From positions 739,466 to 803,465 of the forward strand of contig JAJEKV010000174.1 of assembly GCA_021234155.1 (NCBI GenBank): a stretch of 64,000 bases of DNA, read 5' to 3'. Positions 12,218-23,080 of this stretch are shown here, piece after piece; the stretch's first letter is position 1, and the number at the start of each line of letters is the position of its first letter. The notes beneath the pieces are model-generated. The model worked only from the letters and a program-made list of their open reading frames with translations. It was not told the origin of the DNA and did no database searches. This stretch comes from Isoetes taiwanensis. Its lineage: Eukaryota > Streptophyta > Lycopodiopsida > Isoetales > Isoetaceae. Position numbers and translations under genes: made by a program.

Positions 12218-12796
12218 TTTTATAAATAACCATTGGGTTTCATTAAAAGAATTGTACAAAAGACCATATCCATGATTATGTTGTTTATTTATTGGATGCT
12301 TTGTAAATAACCGTTGTAAATAATCACTATGAATAACCACATCTTTGGGTAAAAATTAAAAATTACCACCATCACAATCGATTTGATATTGAAAAGCATG
12401 CCATAAATCACACCATTTTTTAGCGAACAGTGTTACAAATAAAAACAAACTTGAATAACCACCATAAAGACTGGAAGTGACATAAAAGACACTCTAAGAA
12501 CTACTCCAAAGTCATAAGTCAACATGAATAACCATCATCGTATTTAATATGTTGAAAAACCATACTATAAACCACTGCCAATTTGATGAACTAAGCAACC
12601 TACATGAAAAACCATCCTTGATATAGAAAACCATGTTATAAACCATTGTCAATCTCAATATACCATGAAACCAATATAAATAACCACATATAAATTATAA
12701 AAACCACTATAATACATGGTTTTTATTGAGAATAAAATTTTTTGCATAAAAAAACACATTTGTAGTGGTTTTTTAGTGGTTAATTATAGCGGTTAA
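12218..12796. repeat. right subterminal repeat region of CACTA element
   Basis: Many AACCACTATAA-, AAACCAT- and AGTGGTTTTT-like words, related to the left subterminal cluster. Confidence 0.6.
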
Positions 12797-12814
12797 ATTT
12801 TTGGATGCCTTGTG
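12797..12814 (-). repeat. right terminal inverted repeat of CACTA element
   Basis: ATTTTTGGATGCCTTGTG, the inverted partner of 5663-5680, followed by target duplication AAT at 12815-12817. Confidence 0.85.
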
Positions 12815-12817
12815 AAT

Positions 12818-13210
12818 TGTTAGAAATACACGCCGAAACAAAATTGAGCACGTTAGTGATTGCCAATTAAATTTGGCAATTTAACCGCAATCTTCGCGAC
12901 CGCAATACTTTTGACGTGTACTTATCTTTGCTAATTTGCTGGCGCGAAGATTGCCGGTTAGAGCGTGTATTCATCTGCGCGTAATTGTCAGCATGAATAC
13001 ACACCCGGTGCGAATTGGCAATATACTGCGTGACCAAAACGTTTCTGGCATGTATTCAGCTGCCAATTCGCGCCTATGAGTACACGTCAGAAGTGTTTTG
13101 GGCACGCTCGGCTTTGTCCTTTCTTGATTATTCTGTTGGCTTGATCTAAAAAGTGGTTTATTTTGTATGCCCTGCGTGTTTTGGTTGATATGATTTTCTT
13201 ATTCGTGCAG
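12818..13210 (+). other. rest of the A1 intron interrupted by the CACTA element
   Basis: After the CACTA element the A1 sequence resumes with several decayed palindrome halves (ACACGCC, TTCGCGACCGC, GGCGCGAAGATTGCC, ACACCCGGTGCGAATT, CAATTCGCGCC) and ends in an acceptor, TTATTCGTGCAG, at 13210. The A2 intron between the same exons also has an array of these motifs. Confidence 0.55.
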
Positions 13211-13637
13211 CCCTTATGTGGAACAACTCTGTCATGCCTGCCAACAATGGATAGAACATAGAAGACCGCTGCAAAGAAAATAGGGAGGCACGAAGTCTGA
13301 GGAGCATAAGGCATTGGAAAATACCTTGGCCCAAGACTATCATCCAAGGTAAGAAACCAAGGCCCAAAAAGACAGGAAAAAAAGTGGGGAGGAAGCTGGG
13401 GAGACGTCTAAAGCATTCTCCAGAGGCCCTACAGATGCCTACAGGATCATCTTTGCTAAAGACGAAGTCTGGGCGAAGTGGAACGAGTTCTGGGATGCTT
13501 GTGCTCAGAAACAGCTGCCAGATGCAATGGGAAGAGTGCCTCCTCAAGATACTTCAGTATTTGAGTTGAAGACCACCGAGATAAGAAAAGTACAGGGCCT
13601 TCAGGATGATGAAGTCATTTTCTGTAAGACTCAAAAT
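13211..13637 (+). pseudogene. downstream exon of the ParB-like gene, element A1
   Basis: Bounded by a GTGCAG acceptor and a perfect AAT|GTAAGT donor. The last 76 codons (13410-13637) are open and read IIFAKDEVWAKWNEFWDAC, then KQLPDAMGRVPPQDTSVFEL and LQDDEVIFCKTQN. The A2 exon at 52641-53050 matches: WNEFLGTLYAQGKP, MGRVPP, VSIFDLNVTDE. Element B has a weaker match with DDVYALFRPMWNKME. The first part of the exon contains TAG/TGA codons and indels. No known domain recognised. In B the same gene ends in a methyltransferase-like motif, so this is probably the linker between the ParB-like and methyltransferase-like parts. Confidence 0.5.
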
Positions 13638-13937
13638 GTAAGTAATATGTCATTTATTTAAGCTACAATTAGGGCGCCACCTTGGCATTATTGGAGAAAG
13701 GATGTAATGTAGCCAGTAATATCTAGATCTAGAGTCCTAAAATGGGACTGGCATGTAATAAAACAGGACTAGCACGTACTGGTCCAGATTCTCCAATGCA
13801 CTTGAGAGCTGTAAGGCAATAAATTCTTCGATATATCTACGTTTTTTTAGCTAGAGACAGATGTGCAGATTGATTCATTTGCCCAGATGTGCAGTTCGTT
13901 TCTATGTAGATCTACTCCTTAGGTGTGACTGAAGATA

Positions 13938-13993
13938 CCATAATATGAAAATTCTATAACATCTATATCACACCACACTCCTCCAGGACCTTG
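13938..13993 (-). pseudogene. NAL1-like: NAL1-like protease gene fragment, downstream exon
   Basis: The minus strand encodes GPGGVWCDIDVIEFSYYG, which matches the conserved EGPGGVWCDVDVVEFSY block of plant NARROW LEAF1-type trypsin-like proteins as I remember them. It follows in the right order the exon at 14189-14429. The acceptor side is imperfect (a CAAGG junction), and the frame stops eight codons later, so the copy is broken or the donor lies directly after the TATTATGG. The catalytic His/Asp/Ser exons were not found in the window. Confidence 0.6.
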
Positions 13994-14188
13994 TACAATA
14001 AAGATCTAGTTAATTGACACTCACCCACCTAGAACATTGGACAACACAACAGAATGTACTAGCACACTACAGTACAACATAATAATTTATGAAAACATCA
14101 TTCACATGATGTTGGTTTTAGCAAAGACTTTTTAAAAATAAACAAGCTAGATGTATGCCTTACTCTTTGAAGAGAAAAACACACCTAC

Positions 14189-14429
14189 AATGCAGTTGGA
14201 AGCTTCTGAACATCAACAAGCCATTGCTTATGAACCTTTCTAGCAACAAAGACAATGATTGCAGGTATATTTGTAAGAATGTCGTACCTTGTACGAAAAC
14301 CAAGGCAGTTCCAAGGCTATATCTTCGAAGAACTTTGCTATGAAAAGCTCGAATGGTCATTAAGTCCAGTAAAGTTGCAGCTTGCTGACCATTAGGAATT
14401 CTTTGTTCTTTTTCAATATCTGCTTTCTT
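14189..14429 (-). pseudogene. NAL1-like: NAL1-like protease gene fragment, N-terminal exon
   Basis: An exon with a TCTACAG acceptor (14430-14435 on plus) and a GTAGGT donor (14188). The minus-strand frame reads NGQQAATLLDLMTIRAFHSK, VLRRYSLGTAL and then, after a one-base shift at about 14300, TNIPAIIVFVARKVHKQWL and a KLPTAL end. This is the conserved N-terminal region of NARROW LEAF1-type trypsin-like proteases, plant proteins controlling leaf width and auxin-related growth. Restoring one C in the CC at 14301-14302 would keep frame and splice phase, so the lesion is either a pseudogene mutation or a consensus error. No other NAL1 exon is visible upstream up to 17 kb or below 2 kb. It may be a host gene cut up by element A1, or a captured fragment. 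Confidence 0.75.
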
Positions 14430-14496
14430 CTGTAGACCATTAAAATAAGCTCATAAGAGAATAACATGATACGAGAATAAGCACAAAAATGATTAG

Positions 14497-14640
14497 GGGA
14501 TCTGTGGGGAAATAAATACGGTGGAATAGTCCATGGTCCTATGCCAGTGATGTCTAAAAGGAGCAGGATCTTAGAGAAAAAAGGTAGAAAAATGTCTCCC
14601 TTGTCAAGCACATAGAGGTATTAGGGAGTGTTCGTTAGAG
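14497..14640. repeat. dispersed repeat, partner at 28996-29135
   Basis: Shares GGTGG(A/G)ATAGTCCATGGTC, CTATGCCA(G/T)TGATGTCTAA, AAGGAGCAGGATC and GTTAGAGGA with 28996-29135. A shorter GAATAAGCAAAAAAATGATT word is repeated at about 14474 and 14860. Non-coding. Confidence 0.65.
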
Positions 14641-17280
14641 GACTCCTCAAAAAAAAAAAATTGTTCCTCTTTTATAGAGGTTCGAGTCCTTGTATTGACG
14701 GGATTGGAAACCATTGCAAAGCATAAGGTATTTGATTACAAATGCAGTGCAACCAATAATCTTTAAGCGTATCCGCACTGGTCGCATGCTGGATATATGG
14801 GAGCCATAGGATGGGCAAATCTGACGGCTGCATGACGTGTTGGGCACGACGAGTGTGAATAAGCAAAAAAATGATTGGGGGAAGGAAGGAAGAAATTTTT
14901 AACGTCCACGGAACCCAATCGGGTTATGGGATCGGAGGGTGTTGAAGGTATTCCTGGCAAAACCTTCAACCTCAATGGTTTAGAACCTCTAGATTTCTTA
15001 AGGCAACTACTCTGTATGAAAAAATTCCAAGTACAAAGCTTGTACACAAGTTCAAAACAGCTTTCCCAAATCACAAAAAAAAGACTGTCTCAGAAAAAAG
15101 ATGCCGATTTCTAATGTTAGAGCTACTTAAGATCTCAAGGAATATATGGACAAAATTCAGAAGCCAAAAAAACTGCAGAGGTCACTCAAATTTGCACTTC
15201 TGACCGGGTCAAAAAAGAGTCAATAGCCCTGGCAGTGAGCAATTTTTTCCAAACCGAAGGATCTGAATCTTCTTTGAGTTTTGACAATTGATTCCTTTTT
15301 TGATATGTCTGCACACTAAAATCAAACACTCTTTTTGCAAAAGTAGATGCAAGAAAGCTTAGAAATTCAAAAGTTTTGTTGACAGACTGTTACACAGAAA
15401 GCAGATTTTGGCAAATCAAGTTTTTGATGATCTTTCCTGAGTTCTAAGTGAGTTGTACAACTTTTAATGGTCTGCAATCAGGGAAGAAGTGTTTATTTGG
15501 TCAGGAATGCAACAGTAAACTTGCAAATGCAATTTTAACTTGTGAAATGCAAAGGTATGCAAGATTACTGAATAGGCAACTTTAGAATGCTTTCTTTATG
15601 TTTTTCTTGTTTTTTTGTGCTATTTCCTGAATGAGTACTCTCTATAAATGCACTTGATCTACTTGCACTCACAAATCCTCTTGAATGTATGCACTGTTTC
15701 ACCTTGAATGCAACTTTATCTAATTGTGACGTGGAATTTAAACCTACAGAGTGGAATATGAAGTAGTCTAGTTCACAGTGAGCTTATGATAAACAATTTA
15801 CCTTCAAATTTCGTTTTCACCTTATTGTTTTACCTTGCTTTGAAAGTTGAATGCAAATTAAACTCAGATATATCACCAAGGGTCGGATTTGCATTCATCT
15901 CAACATCACACAACTATAAAATAGATTCCCAAGCTCTGTAGTCTTGGGTACATGATCAAAATGGTCATTAAAATCGCAAATAAGTTGGCAGCATCAGGTC
16001 ATCCATCGATTCTGAAGCTTGGAAGGCAGATTCAAGCAATAGTCATTCAAAACCGGCCTCCAAATGAGCAATCTTGATCAATTCTCGCGCCCAAAACCTT
16101 CGAAATATATTTGAGCATAATTTCCTCTTCTTAATCCCATGTTTCCGACACATTCTTGGCAAATCTGGCTCATAAATTTGTCTTTTAGTTTGGTTTAGGG
16201 ATTCTTGGCCTGGAATGAGTATATCCCAGAGTGTTTGGCAATGATTAGGTGGTTGATTCCAAAGAAATGGCCGGATCTTGGCACGATTTGGCTTTTAGGG
16301 TTCCTAAGAATTCTTGGCATGTTTATCCCACATGCATTTTTCGAAAAAGAAGATCGGGTATATAATGCCTAGTCTGACGTGTATTTGTAATGCGTGCTGT
16401 CTCCACGTGATGCCTGGCCCATTGCCAGCTCACATGCCCAGAGGCACCAGGTGGTGGGGGGAGACTGGATGGGATGAGTGACTAGGTCGGGGGGTAGATA
16501 GGAAAATTTTTCATCTTTTTGCATTTTGGCACGATTTCCAAGAACCCAAAAATGAAGGTCAATATAGGGTCTTTTTTGAAAATTCTTTTTTTTTCACATG
16601 AATCTTTTTTAATGCTGTATGACATGGAGGAATCTTTTTTGCAAAAGGAATATTTGGCTTTTTCAACTCATGGGACAAAATATGATGAAGTGGCAAATAG
16701 GTATGGTGAGTTGGCAAATGAAGAATAAATTGGCAATATGGGGTGATGATATGTCAAACACGTTGGCAAAATGTCTTTTTTCTAGTCAAAACTTTTGATG
16801 AGGTGGAAATGATGTGTGTGACTCGTGTGTGATGATGTGGAGGCATTAGTGATGATGTGGCATAATGTAATGATGACATGTCCCTCCAAGTGTCAAAATG
16901 ACTTTATTTGGGTTAAAGTTTTGCAAGAATGCAACTTGGTGGTGATGTGGATGGTGACTTGGCCATTTTATATGGTGACATGCACAAATGCACACAGTCT
17001 TGCAACCTTTGTGTGACAACTTGTTTGTCAGCTTTTTTATGCCCTTCTTGAAGATTTGTGCACTTTCTCTCTCTAATTTGACTTTTAGAGAGAGAATATG
17101 ATCTAGGATCATGAGAGAAGCCAATTGAGTGGAACTTTTTGCTTTTCAAGATGGCGGTGGCATGATGAGTGTGAATGGTGCATGAATCATATGTTTTGAC
17201 GAGAGAAAATGCTATTTGCCAAATTTGCTTAGGGATATGAATGAGAGACAAGGAACATGAGGCAAGTAAGCAGAGTTTCA
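14641..17280. other. no supported gene; repeat-derived sequence
   Basis: The style of 14860-16100 recalls retroelement untranslated regions, but no LTR pair, primer site or domain can be shown. 16640-17000 is rich in degenerate GATGATGTGG/GGCAAAT words. Open frames (14763-15074 minus, 16913-17281 minus and others) have no recognisable content. Confidence 0.45.
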
Positions 17281-17319
17281 TTAAAGTTGGAATTCTGAAG
17301 ACAAGTTGGAATAATTTTT

Positions 17320-17640
17320 ATATAGTATACCTTGGAGGGTTATGTATACCTCAATACTTATAGTATGGTTATGTGTATTACAAAAGGTTATGTATACCTG
17401 TTGCATACTATGGTTATGTGTATTACAAAAGGTTATGTATACCTGATAACAATAAGATTACAATAAGATAACAATAAGAGTACAACCAGATTACAATAAG
17501 ATAACAAGTACTATTATTTTACTATTACTTATATTACTTATGTGTATTACAAAAGGTTATGTGTACCCATTGTATACTAACACAACCCGACATTACAATA
17601 AGATAACAAGTAATATTATTCTTCTACTATTACTCAATGA
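17320..17640. repeat. tandem repeat array (GTTATGTRTA / AATAAGATAACAA)
   Basis: Units of about 42 bp built from GGTTATGTGTATTACAAAAG and GGTTATGTATACC occur three to four times. They are followed by interlaced ATTACAATAAGATAACAA words. Low-complexity, non-coding. Confidence 0.7.
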
Positions 17641-17910
17641 TCGAACCAGCGTATAGCGAGAGATCCTTTTCGATCATGAACATTTGATACTCCCTATTCC
17701 ACGGGAGATGGATGATAACATCGGCGGGGATCGGGATAATGGCGAGGATTGAGAGCAAATGATGGTGAGCCAGTCTTCAAGCGGTATATCTCGGCCATGC
17801 ACCGCTTTGAAGTCCTCATGATTCATCTTGCAAGTGATAGAATCACGCTCAAGACCAAAATAAGTCATAGCTAGATCGGGAGGCCAATGTTGTTTCGGCA
17901 ATTTTGATGT

Positions 17911-17998
17911 ATATTTATACCCACCAAAATTATTGATGGTATACCCACCAAAAATTATTGATGGTATATACTCACCAAAATTATTGATAGTATATACA
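17911..17998. repeat. 28-30 bp tandem repeat, three copies
   Basis: Three copies of an ACCCACCAAAATTATTGATG-like unit followed by GTATA. Confidence 0.75.
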
Positions 17999-18049
17999 TA
18001 GAAATTATTGGATCATATACATGTATGGTACTGTATAAAGGCAATGAAC

Positions 18050-18400
18050 ACCAATAATTCACATCAATAATTTTACTTCACTATAAAAGCAGCTCCATCC
18101 GGTGGTAGAGCCTCATTCATCTCCCATGGCTTCCTTTGCCCGATCGTCCGAAGAACATCCAATCCCTTCAGGTGCTACCTTAGCTATAATGATCTGTGTG
18201 AATGCTACGTAAATGGTATCAAACTTGATCCATGGCTCACGCGGTCAAAGCAGATGGTCCTTCAAGAAAGTGCTTGCGGAAGCTCACTTTCGTGTTAAGG
18301 TCCACCTTTATTGGCTTCCCGATCGGGAGATCTTTGAAAATTTGAATAGCATCAATGCGCTTTGATGTTGATGATGAGTGAATCAGATACGCTAAGGATA
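18050..18400 (+). pseudogene. duplicated small gene with TATA promoter, copy 1
   Basis: A promoter block (CACATCAATAATTTTACTTC, then CTATAAAAGC at 18081-18090) stands 37 bases before an ATG at 18126, which opens 28 codons (MASFARSSEEHPIPS...) to TAA at 18212. Another frame just downstream reads YNDLCECYVNGIKLDPWL and, after an indel, AHFRVKVHLYWLPDREIFEN. Both have counterparts in copy 2, so the intact ancestor probably encoded a protein of about 85 residues. Family not recognised. It lies beside the DUF7869-type gene on the other strand. Confidence 0.45.
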
Positions 18401-18671
18401 TAATAATGACATGAGTACCTATGAACTATGCAAAGTCAGTCTTTTATTTTCAATCACACCTATATTAGTCAAGCGTTAATGACGACGAAGTGAATCATCT
18501 ATGATATGTATACCTAATATAAGCACTTATGATTTGTGTATCTGTTAAGGATATATATAATATAAGCATAGTGAATATTAGTTGATGTATAGAATCTGAG
18601 TACATGATAGAATCATACCTGTACGAGTACATGATACTTGTATACGCTCAATGATGGCGCTACAGTCCACC

Positions 18672-18985
18672 CCAATAATTCACATCAATAATTTTACTTC
18701 ACTATAAAAACAGCTCCATTCGGGGCTAGAGGTCATTCGTCTCCCATGGATTATTTTCCTTCTTCTATTCACCACATCGAGGCGATCAAGTGCTCGATGA
18801 GCCACTCTGATCTTGTTGGTTGCCTAGATAGGCATCTTCTTCTTGATCCCTACCGCGAAGAAAAGCTTTGGTGAGATTCATTGCCTAGCGTCAATTAGTG
18901 TTATGATCCATCTGATATGGCTTCCTGAGCGCATGAGCTATGAGATATCAGGGATCACTACTACAGATCCTGAAGATGATTGAAT
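18672..18985 (+). pseudogene. duplicated small gene with TATA promoter, copy 2
   Basis: The same promoter block, with ACTATAAAAA at 18701-18710, precedes an ATG at 18746. The 42-codon frame to 18874 reads MDYFPSSIHHIEAIKCSMSH and then DLVGCLDRHLLLDPYREEKL. After a shift, a HLIWLPERMSYEI segment follows. It is homologous to copy 1 at a spacing of about 620 bp, with matching D-L-x-x-C, L-D-P and H-L-x-W-L-P-x-R positions. Product unknown. Confidence 0.45.
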
Positions 18986-19140
18986 CACCTGTTCAACATA
19001 TAAGCACTTCTGACCATCTTATCTATGAATCATGTATGCATTTATATATTAAAGATGTAAGCAGTTATATATGATCACAAATATAGTAATGTTATGTATT
19101 AAGATGAAAGATATGTATTACAAGTACAAGATCTCATGTA

Positions 19141-21900
19141 TTAAGATGAACAATGTGCTATGTCTTTCCACATGTCTATAATATATTTCGGAATTTGGAC
19201 TGTTTTCGGCCTCTTGCCATTGGCATCCCAGGCATAATGAATAGCATCTAAATTTTCATACCTTGAAGGATCGGAAGGATTAGGCCGCCAACGCTTAGTC
19301 AAGCGCCTTTGTAGTCCCCTCCAAAGAGGCTTCCCACCACGATACAAAAATATGGCCAAAATATGTAGATTCCGGATCAAGAACGCATTCTCCTCTGCAT
19401 ATCCTAACCAAGTGGCGGTGTTATCATCTCCGGTCCGACTAGAACAAACATACCCTTTGTCACATGTAATGTGAGGATCAAACTCTTCAAGAGGCAACAC
19501 TGGACCATTATCCGACGGGCCACAATAAGATGGTAAAGGTCGTGTGACCAAGGCAGAATCATTGTCGACCTCTGGAACAAATGTCGTTTGTTCTAGAGGA
19601 GCTTGTCTTGTTTGTGGCCAAAATGCATCATTTTGAGGGCGCCCCAAAGCAACATCCTCCAAAGAGATAAGAAGTCGGCCCAATACTCAACACTTGCCGT
19701 GTATTGCCTTGCAAACAAGCTACTTTCTTGATTCTTACATATGTCCTTCCATAGGGAGATGTATTTGTTGATGCTATCCTTCAACCCCGGAAGATCTTTC
19801 AATGTTGGTCTAGGAGGAATATTTTGTGGCACACCACTTGGTATCATTGGCTGACCATGTTCATCCTCTTTCCACATTCTAACTCCCGGAGAATACGTTG
19901 GAAGCCACTCTTTATGTGTAGGGGCGCATTTTGTATTGCATAACAGGCCAATCTCCTGCCATCTTAAATTTGAAGAGCAATGGTTCAAGATGCCCAACCC
20001 GGTTGGCCTTTATCGTGATGAATCCTTCACAAAATCCTTCCAATTTGGAACTTCATCAATAAAGTATGGAATTGGGGATTTTGCATTGCATTTGCTAAAC
20101 AAGTAAAGTAGCTCCGTAGTGTCAAAGCATCCGGAACTCATCAAGGTTGAAAAATTTCCAAATAAAGCATCAATATCATCATGGGTGTGGCCGACCATCA
20201 TAAAGCCCACTTGGATCTCATCAAAGACCTTAAGCCAAGTCAAATAAGATAAGTATGAAAAGACATACCTATTTTTGTTTTGCCTATTTTGCATTATCAA
20301 GTTGCAAATAGAGATTTTGGGAAGAGGGTTGAACACCTCGGGGATTAGTTGTGGTTGAAGTATTTGGCAATACTTCTCCCATGGAAGCAAGTTTGTTCTT
20401 CAAAGGATTGATGTCCTTGGCCGCTTGCATCCATTTGCAATCTCTTGAGGCTTACTTCCACATAAGTCACCTATCTTGTCCTCTTGCACCAATTCCAAGT
20501 TATGCAATATTCTAGAAAGTGAACCAATGTGGAAGTTTGAATCATCTTTCCATAAATCAAGTGAAAAATGACCATAGGCACGACCACCATGCCCATGAGT
20601 CAAAGCTCTCCCGGCTAAATCGCTCTTCAAGCGATCACCTCTCCATACAGATTTTGCTAGATGATGACTTCTAGGCACTAAAGTCTTAACCTGATCCATC
20701 TTATCATGTATTATACATAGATGATTTTCGTGGAGACCCGTGGACAATGCTCTCCAATGCCAATATTGACTTACGCAAGAGCGTTGCTCTAGCATATGAG
20801 CCCGACGTTGAATTGCAAGATTTAGTCTCTCTCTTGTATCTTTTGTTTTTCCAAATTTTGCTTAATTACCACGCAGATGTTGCATTTAGAAGGTGTATTT
20901 TTGCAATGCTAACATCCGGAAATTCCCTTTCCATATACTATAAAAAGAGTTCAAGGCTACAGTTGTTCCCGTAAGCTCTTCAACGACGCCTCCAACTTCT
21001 TTATGTATAAGCTTCTTATTAAGAATGGAAGGAAGCTTATGTACATTTTCTCTTACATCATCTCTACCTCTTTTTGCTCTATGGGGAATACTTTCAAAGA
21101 TCTCCTCAATGAATCTGTCTAGCACACATTCGCGGTGTAGTGGATCCGGGCTTTAGAGCCATCAGATACCATGTTCGGCTACCTTTGCACCTGCTTCAAA
21201 TCTGTTTCTCCAATTGTAAAATGTTGGATCGACCGATACCTAAAGCCATGCGCCACCCAAACCTGCATTGCAATTCCATCCCCTTTGAGCACTATCCCGG
21301 CCCTCTCCTTCTCCCCCTGTAAGTCAAGTCTCAGACGCCAAAAAAATACGTAACCCTTGCATTGTATGGTTGAGATAAAAATTCTTTTCTTAATTCACAT
21401 ACTTGATGCTTGGTAAGTTTCTTGTTGCAAGTATTTTTGCAGCAGCTTGTCTTCATGAACTTATTGATTGAAGTTGTGGAGCATAGCCTTTCCTCTTTGC
21501 TCTTTCCCTTGGGTTGTCTTGGAATCCTATGTGTGTAAGTATACTTCCTTTTTCGTTTGAATTGAGCCTGAATGTTGTCCTCAAAAGATTCTATTTCCAT
21601 ATCCTCATTTTCTTTAGCTTCTCGAGCTTGCAGATGTTGTGAGACAGTCCTTCCATCCTGCAGCATCACATCGCTATTTTCCCATTGTACAAGGTAATTT
21701 TCTGCTGGCCTTTCTGCACAAGCATGACATTTGAGATCCTCTGTAATTAGTGCAGGAAGGATCTTTCCCACACAGAGCCCCACCTTTGAGTCTCCTAAAA
21801 ATTCATCGTCAACAGCATCCTGGGGATCACTGAAGACAATTATGGCCTCTGCATATTTACTTCGGTCACATGCATGAAGAATGTGGCAATGCTTATCCAA
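19141..21900 (-). pseudogene. DUF7869-type mobile-element protein, copy 1
   Basis: The minus-strand blocks in order are: an N-terminal part (21900-21331) with a Cys cluster TSCCKNTCNKKLTKHQVCEL and LSQPYNARVTYFF; 21125-20886 with a helix-rich segment; 20795-20400 with LCIIHDKMDQVKTLVPR and ALTHGHGGRAYGHFSLD; 20390-20010 with NKNRYVFSYLSYL and FMMVGHTHDDIDALF; and a C-terminal tail (19997-19141). The series IHDKMD, (L)QLDN, RYVF.YL.YL, VGHTHDDID marks the DUF7869 family, common in eukaryotic genomes as repeats. The ordered acidic residues suggest an RNase-H-like transposase core, which is inference. Frame is lost between blocks by small indels (the LQLDN motif is shifted). A second copy is at 33096-35848. 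Confidence 0.75.
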
Positions 21901-22084
21901 GAGATCAGTTCTTGAGAAACTAGGTGGTGGTTCATCATCATCTGATGCTATCCTGCGAGGAAAACGCGGTACCTAGATCCATCAGGGATCAATTTCTTCA
22001 TCTGCATCTGACATTGCCTCTACAGATTCTACAATCGAGGTCAGTGATGGAGTAGCTAAATCAATGGCATGATATCTTATATCT
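21901..22084. other. 5' flank of the DUF7869-type gene
   Basis: No motif beyond the possible start region of the minus-strand gene. Confidence 0.3.
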
Positions 22085-22510
22085 TGCCGAGGCCATTCGA
22101 TAAACGTGCCCACAGCCTCTTCAATGTTGTCAGCGCCATCACATGGAATCTAAGGATGTGGGTAGGCACCACGCCCTCGGTAACTTGCACCGCTTCGTTG
22201 AGTCGTCAACATTCTTCCCATGGATGCAAGTTCTATTCACCAAGACACCCTTACCAACCACGATATTATTCGACAAGGTTCACCATATTCTCGCCAGGCC
22301 GCCATCGCTTGAAGGAGCCGGGCAAATCGACACCGAAGTCCGATGATGTTGTGGAGGGACTACTAGGCAAGTTCGGGGTTTCAAAGATCGACGCTTCCGA
22401 TGAGTAAGTTGGGGCTCCTTCACGATTTCACTTGATTTCGAGGCCATTCGATAAATGTCCCCACGGCCCGGCAATGTTATCTGCTCCCTCACACAAATGG
22501 GAAGCACATG
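22085..22510. repeat. direct repeat of a GAGGCCATTCGATAAA block
   Basis: The block GAGGCCATTCGATAAA followed by GTGCCCAC/GTCCCCAC and a CAATGTT...TCACA segment appears at about 22089 and 22440. The sequence after the second copy, to about 22660, has an open plus frame with KHMGGHYGFKGPPRTT. I cannot name it. Confidence 0.5.
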
Positions 22511-22668
22511 GGTGGGCACTATGGCTTCAAAGGACCTCCACGCACCACATTGCACCATGGAATGTTCCCCGCCATGCATGGCCTCTATGCAATTCATGTC
22601 CCCGGCAACTACCACATCCCCATCGACAAAGGAGGTTACGCAGGGCCTTTTCCCTCGTGAGAATCAAT

Positions 22669-22672
<4 letters not shown>

Positions 22673-22728
<56 letters not shown>
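22673..22728. repeat. (AT)n microsatellite
   Basis: About 28 uninterrupted AT units. The Tyr-Ile frames across it are artefacts. Confidence 0.95.
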
Positions 22729-22799
22729 TGTTAGAGACATGCAACCCTCGGCGACATATACTTAGTGAAAATAGCTTAAAATGTGAAAGAAATTATAAT

Positions 22800-23080
22800 G
22801 ACATGAGACAAAATGGGCGCTACTTGCTCCATTTACTTAAATGGCGCCAGCCATTTATTTACCTTTAAATGGCTTACCATGCCATTTACTTACTGGCAAT
22901 GGGCCATTTTCCTTGAAATGGAGCAGGCTGGCCAAATGACGTTTCCCTTGAAATGGAGCAGCGCTATTTCCCATTAAAATGGCGCACCGCGTCATTTTTA
23001 AAGGGAAAATGGGCGCAAAATGCCCATTTCAAGGAAAATGGCCCATTGACAGGTAAATGGCATCTTTATTCTAAATGCTA
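22800..23080. repeat. element B palindrome cluster, left side
   Basis: Repeated AAATGGCGC, GCGCCATTT, AAATGGCNNNGCCATTT and CCTTGAAATGGAGCA words, for example AAATGGCGCCAGCCATTT at 22839-22856. This is the motif of element B, unlike the ACGCCWGGCGT core of element A. Confidence 0.65.

Larger units (their letters stand above)
5663..12814. mobile_element. CACTA-type transposon, 7152 bp, inserted in element A1
   Basis: Terminal inverted repeats of 18 bp match at 17 positions: CACAAGGCACCCAAAAAT at the left and the complement of CACAAGGCATCCAAAAAT at the right. The flanking AAT (5660-5662 and 12815-12817) is the 3-bp target duplication expected of CACTA/En-Spm transposition. The ends carry many short AACCAC/GTGGTT subterminal repeats. 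No transposase frame is recognisable inside, so the copy is probably non-autonomous. The interior is made of duplicated and possibly captured sequence. Removing it joins the exon that ends near 5577 to the exon that starts at 13211, as in A2, where the two are 325 bp apart. Confidence 0.85.

Noticed and set aside
17674-17901. 75-codon minus ORF (MPKQHWPPDLAMTYFGL...)
   Set aside because: Looks somewhat protein-like, but I found no partner, splice borders or family. Left unannotated.
22432-22868. Open frames with long Tyr-Ile runs
   Set aside because: They are readings through the (AT)n microsatellite at 22673-22728.
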